A model generated the notes under the pieces. The model searched no databases, was not told the DNA's origin, and saw only the letters and a program-made list of their open reading frames with translations. From Halopenitus persicus (GTDB lineage: Archaea > Halobacteriota > Halobacteria > Halobacteriales > Haloferacaceae), in assembly GCF_900107205.1 (NCBI RefSeq), contig NZ_FNPC01000001.1, positions 465,213-529,212 on the forward strand: a stretch of 64,000 nucleotides of DNA. The letters are read 5' to 3'. Positions 25,399 through 32,963 of this stretch are shown piece by piece (positions within the stretch are counted from its first letter, which is position 1; each line of letters starts with the position of its first letter). A program made the position numbers and the translations under genes.

Positions 25399-26784
25399 AT
25401 GGTGGCGACGATGGTTGATGGCGTCTTCGAAGCTCTACGTATCGGTGTGGGCTTCCTCTGGACGGCGGCGTGGGCGATCATCATGGGCCTCACGGTCACG
25501 AGTCTCGTTCAGGTCTACGTCTCCAAGGAACGAATGGCACAGGTGCTGGGTGACGGCGATCTGAGCGGACTCACCAAGGCGACTGCGTTTGGCGCGGCCA
25601 GTAGTGGCTGTAGTTTCGGCGCTGTCGCCATCGGAAAGGGGCTGTTCAAGAAGGGGGCGCACGCGGTGAACTTCCTCGCGTTTATGTTCGCGTCGACGAA
25701 CCTCATCGTCGAACTCGGGTTGATGATTCTGATTCTGCTCGGCTGGGAGTTTCTGGTCGCAGAGTTACTCGGTGGACTCATTCTCATCGCCGTGATGGCG
25801 GTGATCGTCCACCTCACGCTCCCCGAAAACCTCTTCGACGAGGTTCGGGAGACGCTCAACGAGCGCGATCACGAGGCGGGGGTCACCGAAGACCCGACCT
25901 GCGGGATGGAAGGCAGTGACGAGTACACCCTCACGACTGACGGCGGTGAGACGCTCAAATTCTGTTCGGAGGGCTGTATGGAGACGTACCTGCAGGAAAC
26001 GTCGAGTAGCGGCGGGTGGCGCGAGGAACTGCGCTCGTGGGGTGGCTGGTACAAGATCGCCAATCAGTACCGCAAGGAGTGGTCGATGATCTGGAAGGAC
26101 GTCATCGCGGGCTTTCTCATCTCCGGGTTCGTCATCGTCTTCGTCCCCCAGTGGGTCTGGAATACCCTGTTCATCCGGGGCGACGGCCTGCTCGTGACCG
26201 CCGAGCACGCGATCATGGGCGTCGCCATCGCCGTCGTCAGTTTCGTCGGCAGCATGGGCAACGTCCCGTTCGCGGTCGCGCTCTGGGGCGGCGGCATTAG
26301 CTTCGCGGGCGTCATCGCGTTCGTCTACGCCGACCTCATCACGATTCCCGTATTGAACGTCTACCGGAAGTACTACGGCTGGAAGATCATGCTGTACATC
26401 CTCGGCGTCTTCTTCGTCACGATGGCGTTCACCGGCTTCCTCATGGAGCTGCTGTTTGACGCCCTCGGCATCGTTCCAGATCTGGCGGGTGGCGAGACGG
26501 CGACCGAGCAGACGTATTTCGAGCTCAACTACACGTTCTACCTCAACCTCATCGCCTTCGCGCTCTCGGGGTTCCTGCTGTACGTCTATCGACGCGGCCT
26601 CGGTGCGCCCGGCCAGTACCGTGACCCCGTCTGTGGTATGCGGACCGACGACAGCGAGCCAGCGGCGACGCACGACGGCGAGAGGTACCACTTCTGCTCG
26701 AAGACCTGCAAGGAGGCCTTCGAAGAGGATCCCGACGAATACGTCACCGGGCATCCGATGGTGATGGAGGGCCACGACCACTGA
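25399..26784 (+). CDS. permease with two YHS metal-binding domains
   Basis: A 461-residue protein of the DUF318/ArsP-like permease superfamily. Two permease halves are seen: residues 1-145 ([20 protein letters not shown], then [22 protein letters not shown]) and about 215-400 ([38 protein letters not shown]). A YHS-type domain follows each: DPTCGMEG...FCSEGC at about 163-197 and DPVCGMRT...FCSKTC at about 410-440. The tail is His-rich (MVMEGHDH). Such proteins are thought to export or traffic metals or arsenicals. A second Met four codons in (25411) is also possible as the start. It sits in the AT-richer island beside a broken metal ATPase. Confidence 0.85.
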   Translation: MVATMVDGVFEALRIGVGFLWTAAWAIIMGLTVTSLVQVYVSKERMAQVLGDGDLSGLTKATAFGAASSGCSFGAVAIGKGLFKKGAHAVNFLAFMFASTNLIVELGLMILILLGWEFLVAELLGGLILIAVMAVIVHLTLPENLFDEVRETLNERDHEAGVTEDPTCGMEGSDEYTLTTDGGETLKFCSEGCMETYLQETSSSGGWREELRSWGGWYKIANQYRKEWSMIWKDVIAGFLISGFVIVFVPQWVWNTLFIRGDGLLVTAEHAIMGVAIAVVSFVGSMGNVPFAVALWGGGISFAGVIAFVYADLITIPVLNVYRKYYGWKIMLYILGVFFVTMAFTGFLMELLFDALGIVPDLAGGETATEQTYFELNYTFYLNLIAFALSGFLLYVYRRGLGAPGQYRDPVCGMRTDDSEPAATHDGERYHFCSKTCKEAFEEDPDEYVTGHPMVMEGHDH

Positions 26785-26884
26785 TGGACGTCTGAAGGTT
26801 CCCGTATCCCAGCTGAACATCCTTGGTGTCGGCAGTTGGGGAACCGGAGAACGGTTTCGGTATGACTGTGGAGGGAACCACCGT

Positions 26885-27214
26885 CGCATCCTCTACATCG
26901 CAAGCGTGGTCTTCCCGACTCAGTCGGCGTTCTTCCGGGAGCTCGTCACGCTGATCGACGGCATACTGCTCGGCCACCGGATCGTGATGCGGTCGGTACG
27001 CCGAGCTTCGAGCGCCGTCGACGAACTGGCGAAGCTGATGCCGGACACCGACGAGCGGATCACTGACGCTGGAGAGACCGAGGAGGTCCCCGTCAGTGAA
27101 CTCTCCGAGGGCGACCTCGTACTCGTCCGACCGGGCGCGAGTGTCCCTGCTGACGTATCGTCGAGGAGAATGATTCGGACGTCGAGGAGCCTGAAGGTCT
27201 CCCACCTAGCGTAA
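26885..27214 (+). pseudogene. fragment of a heavy-metal P-type ATPase (CopB-like)
   Basis: The reading frame encodes [42 protein letters not shown], a region ending [20 protein letters not shown] and PAD, which is the actuator-domain region of a Cu/heavy-metal P1B ATPase. No N-terminal spans precede it. After PAD the frame shifts: reading one base over gives [11 protein letters not shown], the expected continuation, so one base was probably lost near 27150. Then the homology ends; the phosphorylation site (DKTGT) and ATP-binding domain are absent. It is a dead remnant, in the same orientation as the YHS permease. Confidence 0.75.
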
Positions 27215-27280
27215 CGAGAAAAATCTCGGTGTGAGGTTGAGAGGACCACTTATCCGAGCAGGGGGTGTAAATGGGAGTGT

Positions 27281-27568
27281 ATGCCTGAAGAAGTCCTGTT
27301 CAAATCCGAGAGTGCCCGGAGCCGAGACGAAATCGCGTCGTACCTCCGGAACGTCGTCGAAAAGCTCGAACAGGGGGATTCGATCACCCTGAGGGCGGGG
27401 GAAGAGTCCGTCACGATGGACCCCCCGGAACGTCCGACATTCGAAGTCAAAGCCGAACGGGAAGGGCCGGCCGGTGGCCCTGGAGAGCTGAGCATCGAGT
27501 TCGAGCTCGAGTGGGATGAGAACAGTGAGGGCGCTGCGGGCGGCTCGGATAGTCTCGAGATCGAATAA
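27281..27568 (+). CDS. amphi-Trp domain protein
   Basis: A 95-residue acidic protein of the amphi-Trp domain family. It begins EEVLFKSESARSRDEIASYL, continues with VVEKLEQGDSITLRAG and has the closing strand ELSIEFELEW that gives the family its name. The last 20 residues are an acidic Gly/Ser/Glu tail. The function is unknown; such genes are common on haloarchaeal plasmids and islands. It follows the ATPase remnant by 66 bases. Confidence 0.8.
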   Translation: MPEEVLFKSESARSRDEIASYLRNVVEKLEQGDSITLRAGEESVTMDPPERPTFEVKAEREGPAGGPGELSIEFELEWDENSEGAAGGSDSLEIE

Positions 27569-27639
27569 ACGAGGAAGACCAACGCAACCGACTAGGACCG
27601 GTCGTGGACGGGGATAACCGGAACAGGTGCTGATCGGAC

Positions 27640-27755
27640 TGCTCTGTTGAATCCGATGACAGCAATGGGCTGGAGATGGAGCCACAGTTCGCCGCTGAAT
27701 CCGTCGTTCCTTCGCTCGTATCTGTCGGTTAGTGTATTGCGGATTCAACAGAGCA
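27640..27755. mobile_element. 116-bp MITE-like element with 16-bp terminal inverted repeats
   Basis: tgctctgttgaatccg (27640-27655) is perfectly inverted at 27740-27755 (cggattcaacagagca). The 84 bases between them have no ORF of note. This is the shape of a miniature inverted-repeat element derived from an insertion sequence. No clear target-site duplication is visible at its edges, so its boundaries may be off by a few bases. The family is not identified. Confidence 0.7.
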
Positions 27756-27766
27756 CAATAACGGAA

Positions 27767-27866
27767 CGGGCGCGGTGGATTCGAACCGGAGCCAGACAGG
27801 CCTGCTCGCCTCGCTTCGTTCGGTTGTGCGGGCTGTGAATTCCAGGGTTCGAATCCTCTGCGTGCC
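27767..27866. other. tRNA-Arg 3'-end copies (att-like scar)
   Basis: cgggcgcggtggattcgaac (27767-27786) matches the 3' end of the intact tRNA-Arg gene (27897-27917, cgggcacggtgggattcgaac) in the same orientation, with one substitution and one missing base. A second, inverted and more diverged copy lies at 27845-27866 (gggttcgaatcc then cgtgcc). The rest of the 328-base gap between the amphi-Trp gene and the tRNA holds the MITE and no ORF. Integrases that use tRNA 3' ends leave such direct repeats. Confidence 0.55.
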
Positions 27867-27896
27867 GGTTCGCTCGCCGCGATGCACCTCGCTGGA

Positions 27897-27971
27897 CGGG
27901 CACGGTGGGATTCGAACCCACGACCATCGGATTAGAAGTCCGACGCTCTATCCGGGCTGAGCTACGTGCCC
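27897..27971 (-). tRNA. tRNA-Arg (TCT)
   Basis: On the minus strand the gene runs gggcacg...cgtgccc with discriminator G. The anticodon stem tcgga/tccga encloses the loop cttctaa with anticodon TCT. The T arm is gtggg-ttcgaat-cccac. The D arm has the usual tagctcag...gagc form. CCA is not encoded. Integration-scar sequences lie next to its 3' end. Confidence 0.95.
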
Positions 27972-27990
27972 TCACTCGCACGTACGGTCG

Positions 27991-28006
27991 ATCGCTTATA
28001 AGCGAT
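27991..28006 (-). promoter_or_regulatory. TATA-like box of tRNA-Arg within a perfect palindrome
   Basis: atcgcttataagcgat is a perfect 16-bp palindrome. Its TATA core is centred about 27 bases upstream of the tRNA 5' end at 27971. Confidence 0.55.
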
Positions 28007-28104
28007 GAGGTTCACCCCCGCCGCTCGCCGACGATCACGACGCCGACACCCCGACCGGGGTCGCTCCGCAGCGCTTAATGGCCGGCATGGCCGACGAACC
28101 GGTA

Positions 28105-28785
28105 ATGCGAGTCATCGGTACCGTCGGGCTTCCCGGAAGCGGAAAGGGGGAAGTGGCGACGGTCGCGGACGAGGCCGGGATCCCGGTCGTGGTGATGGGC
28201 GACGTGATCCGCGAGGCGTGTCGAAACCGCGGGCTCGATCCGGCCGAACACCACGGCCGGATCGCCGGCAAGCTCCGCGAGGAGGAGGGACCGGACGCGA
28301 TCGCGGCCCGAACCGTGCCCCGGATCCGGGAGGCGATCGAGGATGCGGACTCGGGCGCGGGCGCGGATGGGGACTCGGGCACGGATGCGAACGCAAACGG
28401 GGACGCGAGCGACGCCGACACGGTGCTCGTCGACGGGCTCCGGTCGCCGGTCGAGCTCGAGCGGTTCCGCGAGGCGTTCGGCGACGACTTCACGCTCGTG
28501 GCGATCCGGGCGCCCTTCGACGTCCGCGCGGAGCGGCTCGCCGACCGCGGCCGCGACGCGGCCGACGCGGACGTCGAGGCCCTCCGCGAGCGCGACGAGC
28601 GGGAGCTCGAGTTGGGCCTCGGCGAGGTGATCGAGGCGGCCGACGTCGAGATCGACAACACCGGCTCGCTGTCGGCGTTCCGCGACCGGGTTCGGGACCT
28701 GCTCGGGGTCGAGGCGGCGGCCGACGACCCAGCCGATGCCGACGTCGTCCGGACCGACCGGGCCAGCCGGGGTGACGGGTCGTGA
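28105..28785 (+). CDS. UPF0200 family nucleotide kinase-like protein
   Basis: A 226-residue P-loop protein. It starts MRVIGTVGLPGSGKGEVAT with Walker A GLPGSGKG; VVMGDVIREACRNRGLDPAEHHGRIA is typical of UPF0200 (related to adenylate and dephospho-CoA kinases). An acidic Asp/Gly/Asn insert (about 80-105) precedes TVLVDGLRSPVELERF. The last part has VEIDNTGSLSAFRDRV. The Met at 28105 is preferred to Met at 28078 or 28087 because a TATA-like cttaat lies about 28 bases before it. The substrate is unknown. The stop overlaps the start of the UPF0201 gene (GTGA), so the two are co-translated. Confidence 0.85.
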   Translation: MRVIGTVGLPGSGKGEVATVADEAGIPVVVMGDVIREACRNRGLDPAEHHGRIAGKLREEEGPDAIAARTVPRIREAIEDADSGAGADGDSGTDANANGDASDADTVLVDGLRSPVELERFREAFGDDFTLVAIRAPFDVRAERLADRGRDAADADVEALRERDERELELGLGEVIEAADVEIDNTGSLSAFRDRVRDLLGVEAAADDPADADVVRTDRASRGDGS

Positions 28786-29195
28786 TCTACAGCATCGACG
28801 TGCGGATCGAGGCGCCGGTCAACGACACGGAGGTGACCGACCGGGTCGCCGACGCGGTCCGGAACGTCTTCCCGGAGGCCGACCTGGAGTTTCGCGACGG
28901 GCGACTGATCGCGGAGACGCACACGCTCGACCCCTTCTCCGACGTCCTTCACGACCAGGAGATCCTCGATACGGCTCGCCGCGTGTTCCTCGAGACCGCC
29001 GACGAGGACGGGTTCGAGTTCGCGATCAAAAAACAGCCGGCCTTCGAGGGGGTCGTCACCTTCGCGGTCGGATCGCCGGACGAGCTCGGCGACATCGAGG
29101 TGTCGGTGACGGTCCGGGAGCCGGACGTCGAGTCGTTCATCGACCACGTCGCCCCGCGGACCGAGGACGGCGTGCCGATCGACCCGGACGTCTGA
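28782..29195 (+). CDS. UPF0201 family protein
   Basis: A 137-residue protein that starts at a GTG overlapping the preceding stop. It begins IYSIDVRIEAPVNDTEVTDRV, continues with VRNVFPEADLEF, LDPFSDVLHDQEILDTARRV and FAIKKQPAFEGVVTFAV. The family is found only in archaea; its fold resembles ribosomal protein L5, suggesting RNA binding, and it is usually beside the UPF0200 kinase-like gene. The actual role is unknown. The sequence is intact and of normal length. Confidence 0.85.
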   Translation: MIYSIDVRIEAPVNDTEVTDRVADAVRNVFPEADLEFRDGRLIAETHTLDPFSDVLHDQEILDTARRVFLETADEDGFEFAIKKQPAFEGVVTFAVGSPDELGDIEVSVTVREPDVESFIDHVAPRTEDGVPIDPDV

Positions 29196-29237
29196 GTCCC
29201 ACCCACCCTGAACGGAGGACGTCGGGGACGCGGCGCG

Positions 29238-30581
29238 CTACTCGACGTAGTCGTAGGTGCGCTCGTTCATCCGGCCCCAGCCGGTGAAGACGAACTCGCC
29301 GTCCGGCGCGGTGAACGCCTCGACGTCGACCGACTTGTCGTAATCGTGGACCTCGTGGACCTGCGTGTACTCCTCGAAGGACAGGTCGTACCGGGACGCG
29401 AGCTGCTCGTCGACGTCGAGCGCCTCGATCTCCTCGCGCCAGCCGGGTTGGACCGTCTCGGAGTGGATCTCCGCCTGTGCGCCGGAGCCGTACGATCCGA
29501 CCAGCAGGCGCTCGCCGACGAACTCCTCGTCGAGGCCGCGCTCGACCGCGTGCCGCAGCGCGCTCGCGCGGGCGAGGTGGACCGACCCCGTATACCAGTT
29601 GCCGACGACCCGCGAGAGCTCGAGGGTCGGCTCGATCGTGTCGGCGTACCATCCCTGATACCGGTCGGTTCCCTTGAGCGCGTCCATATACTCGCTGATC
29701 GCCTCCTCGTAGGCCTCTCGAGACTCGTAGTCGGCCTCCCGGGGCTGGCGCCCGATGGCGTCGGCCAGCTCGTCCTCGACGGGGGTGTTGCGCGTGATGT
29801 GTCGGTAGGCGAAGAGGCCGGCCTTGCGGACCATCCCGGGGAACGGCGTGTGGAACGGCGCGTACGCGACCGTGTCGGGCTCCACGGCGCCGGCGACCGA
29901 CTCGTAGTCCTCGAGCGCCTCGCGCATTCGCGCGAGGTACACCTGCATCGAGCGCTTGCCGTCGACGCTGGGGAACTGCTGGTTCGGTTTGAGGAAGTCC
30001 GTCTCGTCCATGCTCCCGTAGCCCTGGTCCGTGGACAGCTCGACGATCGAGGGATCCTCGGTGACGAGCATCGCGACCGCGCCCGCCCCCTGGGTGGCCT
30101 CGCCGGGGTCGCCGCGCTCGTACAGCGCCGTGTCCGTCGCGATCACCAGGGCGGCCCGTCCGCGGTTGCGGCCGGCGCGGATCCAGTTGTAGGCGTCGTC
30201 GATCGCCTGGGTGCCGGAGACGCAGGCGAACTTTCGCTCCCCCTTGTTGGCGTGTCTGAAGTCGCCGTCGTAGACCTGTTCGAGACAGCCCGCGATGTAG
30301 GTCGACACCGGCTTCGAGTGGTCGAAGGCCGACTCGGTCGCGACGTCGATCCGACCGATCTCGTCGGGCTCGATCCCCTTTCGGTCCAGCAGTCGCTTGG
30401 CGGCGTTGGCCCCCATCGTGACGATGTCCTCGTAGACGTCCGGGAACGAGGACGTCTCGAGGCCCAGTCCCTTCGTGTACTTCTCGGGGTCCTCGCCCTT
30501 CCGCGGCGCGAAGGTGTTCGGCAGGTCGAGCTGTAGCTTGCCCGTTCGGATCTCGATCGCGTCGATGCCGACGGCAGTCAT
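29238..30581 (-). CDS. mvaS: hydroxymethylglutaryl-CoA synthase
   Basis: A 447-residue enzyme that condenses acetyl-CoA with acetoacetyl-CoA to HMG-CoA, the entry to mevalonate and archaeal lipids and carotenoids. Catalytic residues: Glu83 (ATESAFDHSK), Cys120 (KFACVSGTQA) and the His of AYAPFHTPFPGMVRK. The start MTAVGIDAIEIRTGKLQLDL is typical. A TATA-like cccttatggg at 30602-30611 (minus strand) fits a leaderless start at 30581. HMG-CoA reductase, the next step, is at 50887. Confidence 0.95.
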   Translation of the reverse strand: MTAVGIDAIEIRTGKLQLDLPNTFAPRKGEDPEKYTKGLGLETSSFPDVYEDIVTMGANAAKRLLDRKGIEPDEIGRIDVATESAFDHSKPVSTYIAGCLEQVYDGDFRHANKGERKFACVSGTQAIDDAYNWIRAGRNRGRAALVIATDTALYERGDPGEATQGAGAVAMLVTEDPSIVELSTDQGYGSMDETDFLKPNQQFPSVDGKRSMQVYLARMREALEDYESVAGAVEPDTVAYAPFHTPFPGMVRKAGLFAYRHITRNTPVEDELADAIGRQPREADYESREAYEEAISEYMDALKGTDRYQGWYADTIEPTLELSRVVGNWYTGSVHLARASALRHAVERGLDEEFVGERLLVGSYGSGAQAEIHSETVQPGWREEIEALDVDEQLASRYDLSFEEYTQVHEVHDYDKSVDVEAFTAPDGEFVFTGWGRMNERTYDYVE

Positions 30582-30689
30582 ACTCCGGCGTTCGAGAACC
30601 GCCCATAAGGGCCTGTCGATGGGACGGTACGTCGTCCGTCGAAACGCCGGCGGCCGGGAAGCCGAGTCGACCGGGTGGCCCGACCAGCG

Positions 30690-31376
30690 TCAGTCGTCCT
30701 CGTCCTCGTCCTCGTCGTCCTCGTCGTCATCGTCGTCATCGTCGCTATCGTCATCCTCGTCGTCAGCGTCGCTATCGTCGTCAGCGTCGCTATCGTCGTC
30801 AGCGTCGCTATCGTCGTCAGCGTCGCCATCGTCCTTGCCGTCATCGCCGTTGTCGTTGTCGTCGTCAGCGTCGTCATCGTCGCTGGCCTGATCGTCATCC
30901 CCGTCTCCAGCGTCACCGTTCCCGGCGTCGTCCGGTTCGTCCGGTTCGTCCCCGGTCGGGTCACGGGTCGTCCGGTCGAGGGTCTCGCCGGAGGGATCGT
31001 GGATCACCTCGACGACGACGGCGTCGTCGGGGTCGTACGGCGGCGACGCGAGTCGCCACTCGTCGCCGGGCTGCCAGGTCTCGGCGTCGACGGGAGTGAC
31101 GTCTCCGGGACCGTCCGTCCCGTTCAGCCGATAGCGATCGACCGTGCCGCCGTGGTCGATCCGTATCGAAACGTCGGCGGCCGGGATCGCGTCGCCGCCG
31201 GCGTGGGTCACGGTGACCGCGGAGGCGTTCAGCTCCGTCTCGACCATCGTCGCCGACGAGCGATCGGCGGCCTGGTCGGTCACGGCGGCGAGTCCGGCGA
31301 CGCCGGCCGTGGTCGAGACGGCGATGACGACGCCGAGGATCATGATCCCCCCGATTGCCGACGACTGTGCGCGCAC
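30690..31376 (-). CDS. type IV pilin-like protein with poly-Asp tail
   Basis: A 228-residue protein. The N-terminus MRAQSSAIGGIMILGVVIAVSTTAG is a short positive segment followed by one hydrophobic helix, the form of haloarchaeal type IV pilin-like proteins (Pilin_N/DUF1628-like). The middle (about 45-130) is beta-rich (VTVTHAGGDAIPAADVSIRIDHGG). The last 90 residues are almost only Asp, Glu, Gly, Asn and Ser, including four DSDADD units from an 18-bp repeat. The tail should be extracellular and highly charged. A TATA-like aattatacc lies about 27 bases before the start. Confidence 0.75.
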   Translation of the reverse strand: MRAQSSAIGGIMILGVVIAVSTTAGVAGLAAVTDQAADRSSATMVETELNASAVTVTHAGGDAIPAADVSIRIDHGGTVDRYRLNGTDGPGDVTPVDAETWQPGDEWRLASPPYDPDDAVVVEVIHDPSGETLDRTTRDPTGDEPDEPDDAGNGDAGDGDDDQASDDDDADDDNDNGDDGKDDGDADDDSDADDDSDADDDSDADDEDDDSDDDDDDDEDDEDEDEDD

Positions 31377-31449
31377 GGGTTTATTCAGGGTTCGAAACGG
31401 TATAATTGTACCCCTCGAAAGTCGTCCGCGCCGATCACGCGGTCTCGGA

Positions 31450-32847
31450 TCACCCGGGAACGCCGTGCCGGCGGAGCGCGAGGATCGCCCCGCCGACGCC
31501 GAGGACCGCGACCGCCGCGGCCCCGCGGGTCGAGATGCCGATCCCGAGGATCCCGCCGACGCCGGTGACCAGCGTGAACGCGAGAAAGACGGGCAGGACG
31601 ACCGCGATCGCGTAGTACCACGGGAGCTCGAAGAGACGGGCGATCGGCCCGGCGCCGCGTGCGTACTCCTCGCGGGCGAGCCGCCCGAGAACCCAGCCGT
31701 CGAACAGCAGGAACCCGAGCAGCCCCGCCGTGAGCACGACGTTCGCGAGCGTGTCGGCGAGCAGCGCGAAGACCGCCGGCGAGAGCGCCGCGATGCTCCC
31801 GGTGACCAGAAAGAGCCCGCCCGTTCCCAGGGTCGCCCGTTCCCGTGAGAGGCCGTGTTCGTCGACGAGGTAGGCGACGAGCACCTCGAGGATGCTGATC
31901 GCCGAGGAGAGCGCGGCCAGCAGGACGACGCCGAAGAAGACGACGCCGACGAGGCGGCTGTAGGGAAGCTCGGCGAACGCGCCGGCGAGGCTCACGAACA
32001 GCGCGCCCGGACCGCCCTGACCGGGCGAGACGCCAAGCGAGAACAACAGCGGAAAGATGACCAGGCCGGCGAGCACGCCGATCGCGGTGTTGAGAACGGC
32101 GATCAGGGTGCCGTCGGCGGCCAGCGACCGGTCCTCGCCGAGATACGAGGAGTAGGTGAGCATCGTGCCGGCGCCGACCGAGAGGGTGAAAAGCGCCTGT
32201 CCGGCCGCCGCCGGAAGCACGCTGAAGAGGTTCTCACGCAGGTACGCGACGTCGAGCGAGAGGTAGAAGTCGTAGCCGCCGCCGGCGCCCGGCAGCGTCG
32301 ATGCCCAGACCGCGAGCGCGCCGAAGAGGAGGACGATCCCCGGCACCATCACCGTCGTCGACACCTCGATCCCGCGTTCGACGCCGAGGTAGACGATGGC
32401 GACGGTCATCGCCAGAAAGAGGACGTGAAAGCCGACCGCGCCGAGCCCATAATCGATCGCGGCGAAGTACTCCTGGGGCGCCGTGAAGTACGCGCCGGTC
32501 GTGCTCGCGGCCGTGTACCGGAGGATCCAGCCGCCGACGACCGAGTAGAACGAGAGGATCACGGTCGACGCGAGCAGCGCGACCGCGCCGAGCGGGCGAA
32601 ACCACCGGCCGGCCAGCTCGTCGAAGGCCCCGACCGGGTTGCGGTTGCTCCGGCGGCCGATCACGAACTCGCCGATGAGTCCCGGGACGCCGACCCCGAC
32701 GACCAACAGGAGATACACCGTCAGGAACGCCGCGCCGCCGTTCTCCGCGGTCAGCCACGGGAACCGCCAGATGTTCCCGATCCCGACCGCGCTGCCGACG
32801 GCGGCGAGGATGAACCCGATTCGGGTCCGCCACGTGGATCTCGTCAT
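31450..32847 (-). CDS. SNF-family sodium-dependent symporter
   Basis: A 465-residue protein of the neurotransmitter:sodium symporter (LeuT-fold) family with 11-12 spans. The signature GSAVGIGNIWRFPWLTAENGGAAF lies at residues 17-40, and sodium-site segments (LFTLSVGAGTMLTYSSYLG; FGVVLLAALSSAISILEV) are intact. Members carry amino acids with Na+. It is a tandem paralogue of the next gene upstream, with a 116-base gap. Start at 32847 (MTRSTWRTRIGFILAA). Confidence 0.9.
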   Translation of the reverse strand: MTRSTWRTRIGFILAAVGSAVGIGNIWRFPWLTAENGGAAFLTVYLLLVVGVGVPGLIGEFVIGRRSNRNPVGAFDELAGRWFRPLGAVALLASTVILSFYSVVGGWILRYTAASTTGAYFTAPQEYFAAIDYGLGAVGFHVLFLAMTVAIVYLGVERGIEVSTTVMVPGIVLLFGALAVWASTLPGAGGGYDFYLSLDVAYLRENLFSVLPAAAGQALFTLSVGAGTMLTYSSYLGEDRSLAADGTLIAVLNTAIGVLAGLVIFPLLFSLGVSPGQGGPGALFVSLAGAFAELPYSRLVGVVFFGVVLLAALSSAISILEVLVAYLVDEHGLSRERATLGTGGLFLVTGSIAALSPAVFALLADTLANVVLTAGLLGFLLFDGWVLGRLAREEYARGAGPIARLFELPWYYAIAVVLPVFLAFTLVTGVGGILGIGISTRGAAAVAVLGVGGAILALRRHGVPG

Positions 32848-32963
32848 CGTCGTGCGCTCGGGTGCCGGCGCGAAAAAGGCTGACGAGACGAGCCGCGGCG
32901 GGACCGGCCGAAAGCCGGAACGGAGGCGGACCGCGGTCGAAAACGGAGCGGCGAGGAACCGCG

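Noticed and set aside
26906-27214. A functional 102-residue P-type ATPase domain protein
   Set aside because: It lacks the phosphorylation and nucleotide-binding domains, and a one-base shift near 27150 breaks the family match, so it is a remnant.
27845-27866. A second functional tRNA gene between the MITE and tRNA-Arg
   Set aside because: Only a T-arm-like stretch is present, with mispaired stem bases, and no anticodon arm.
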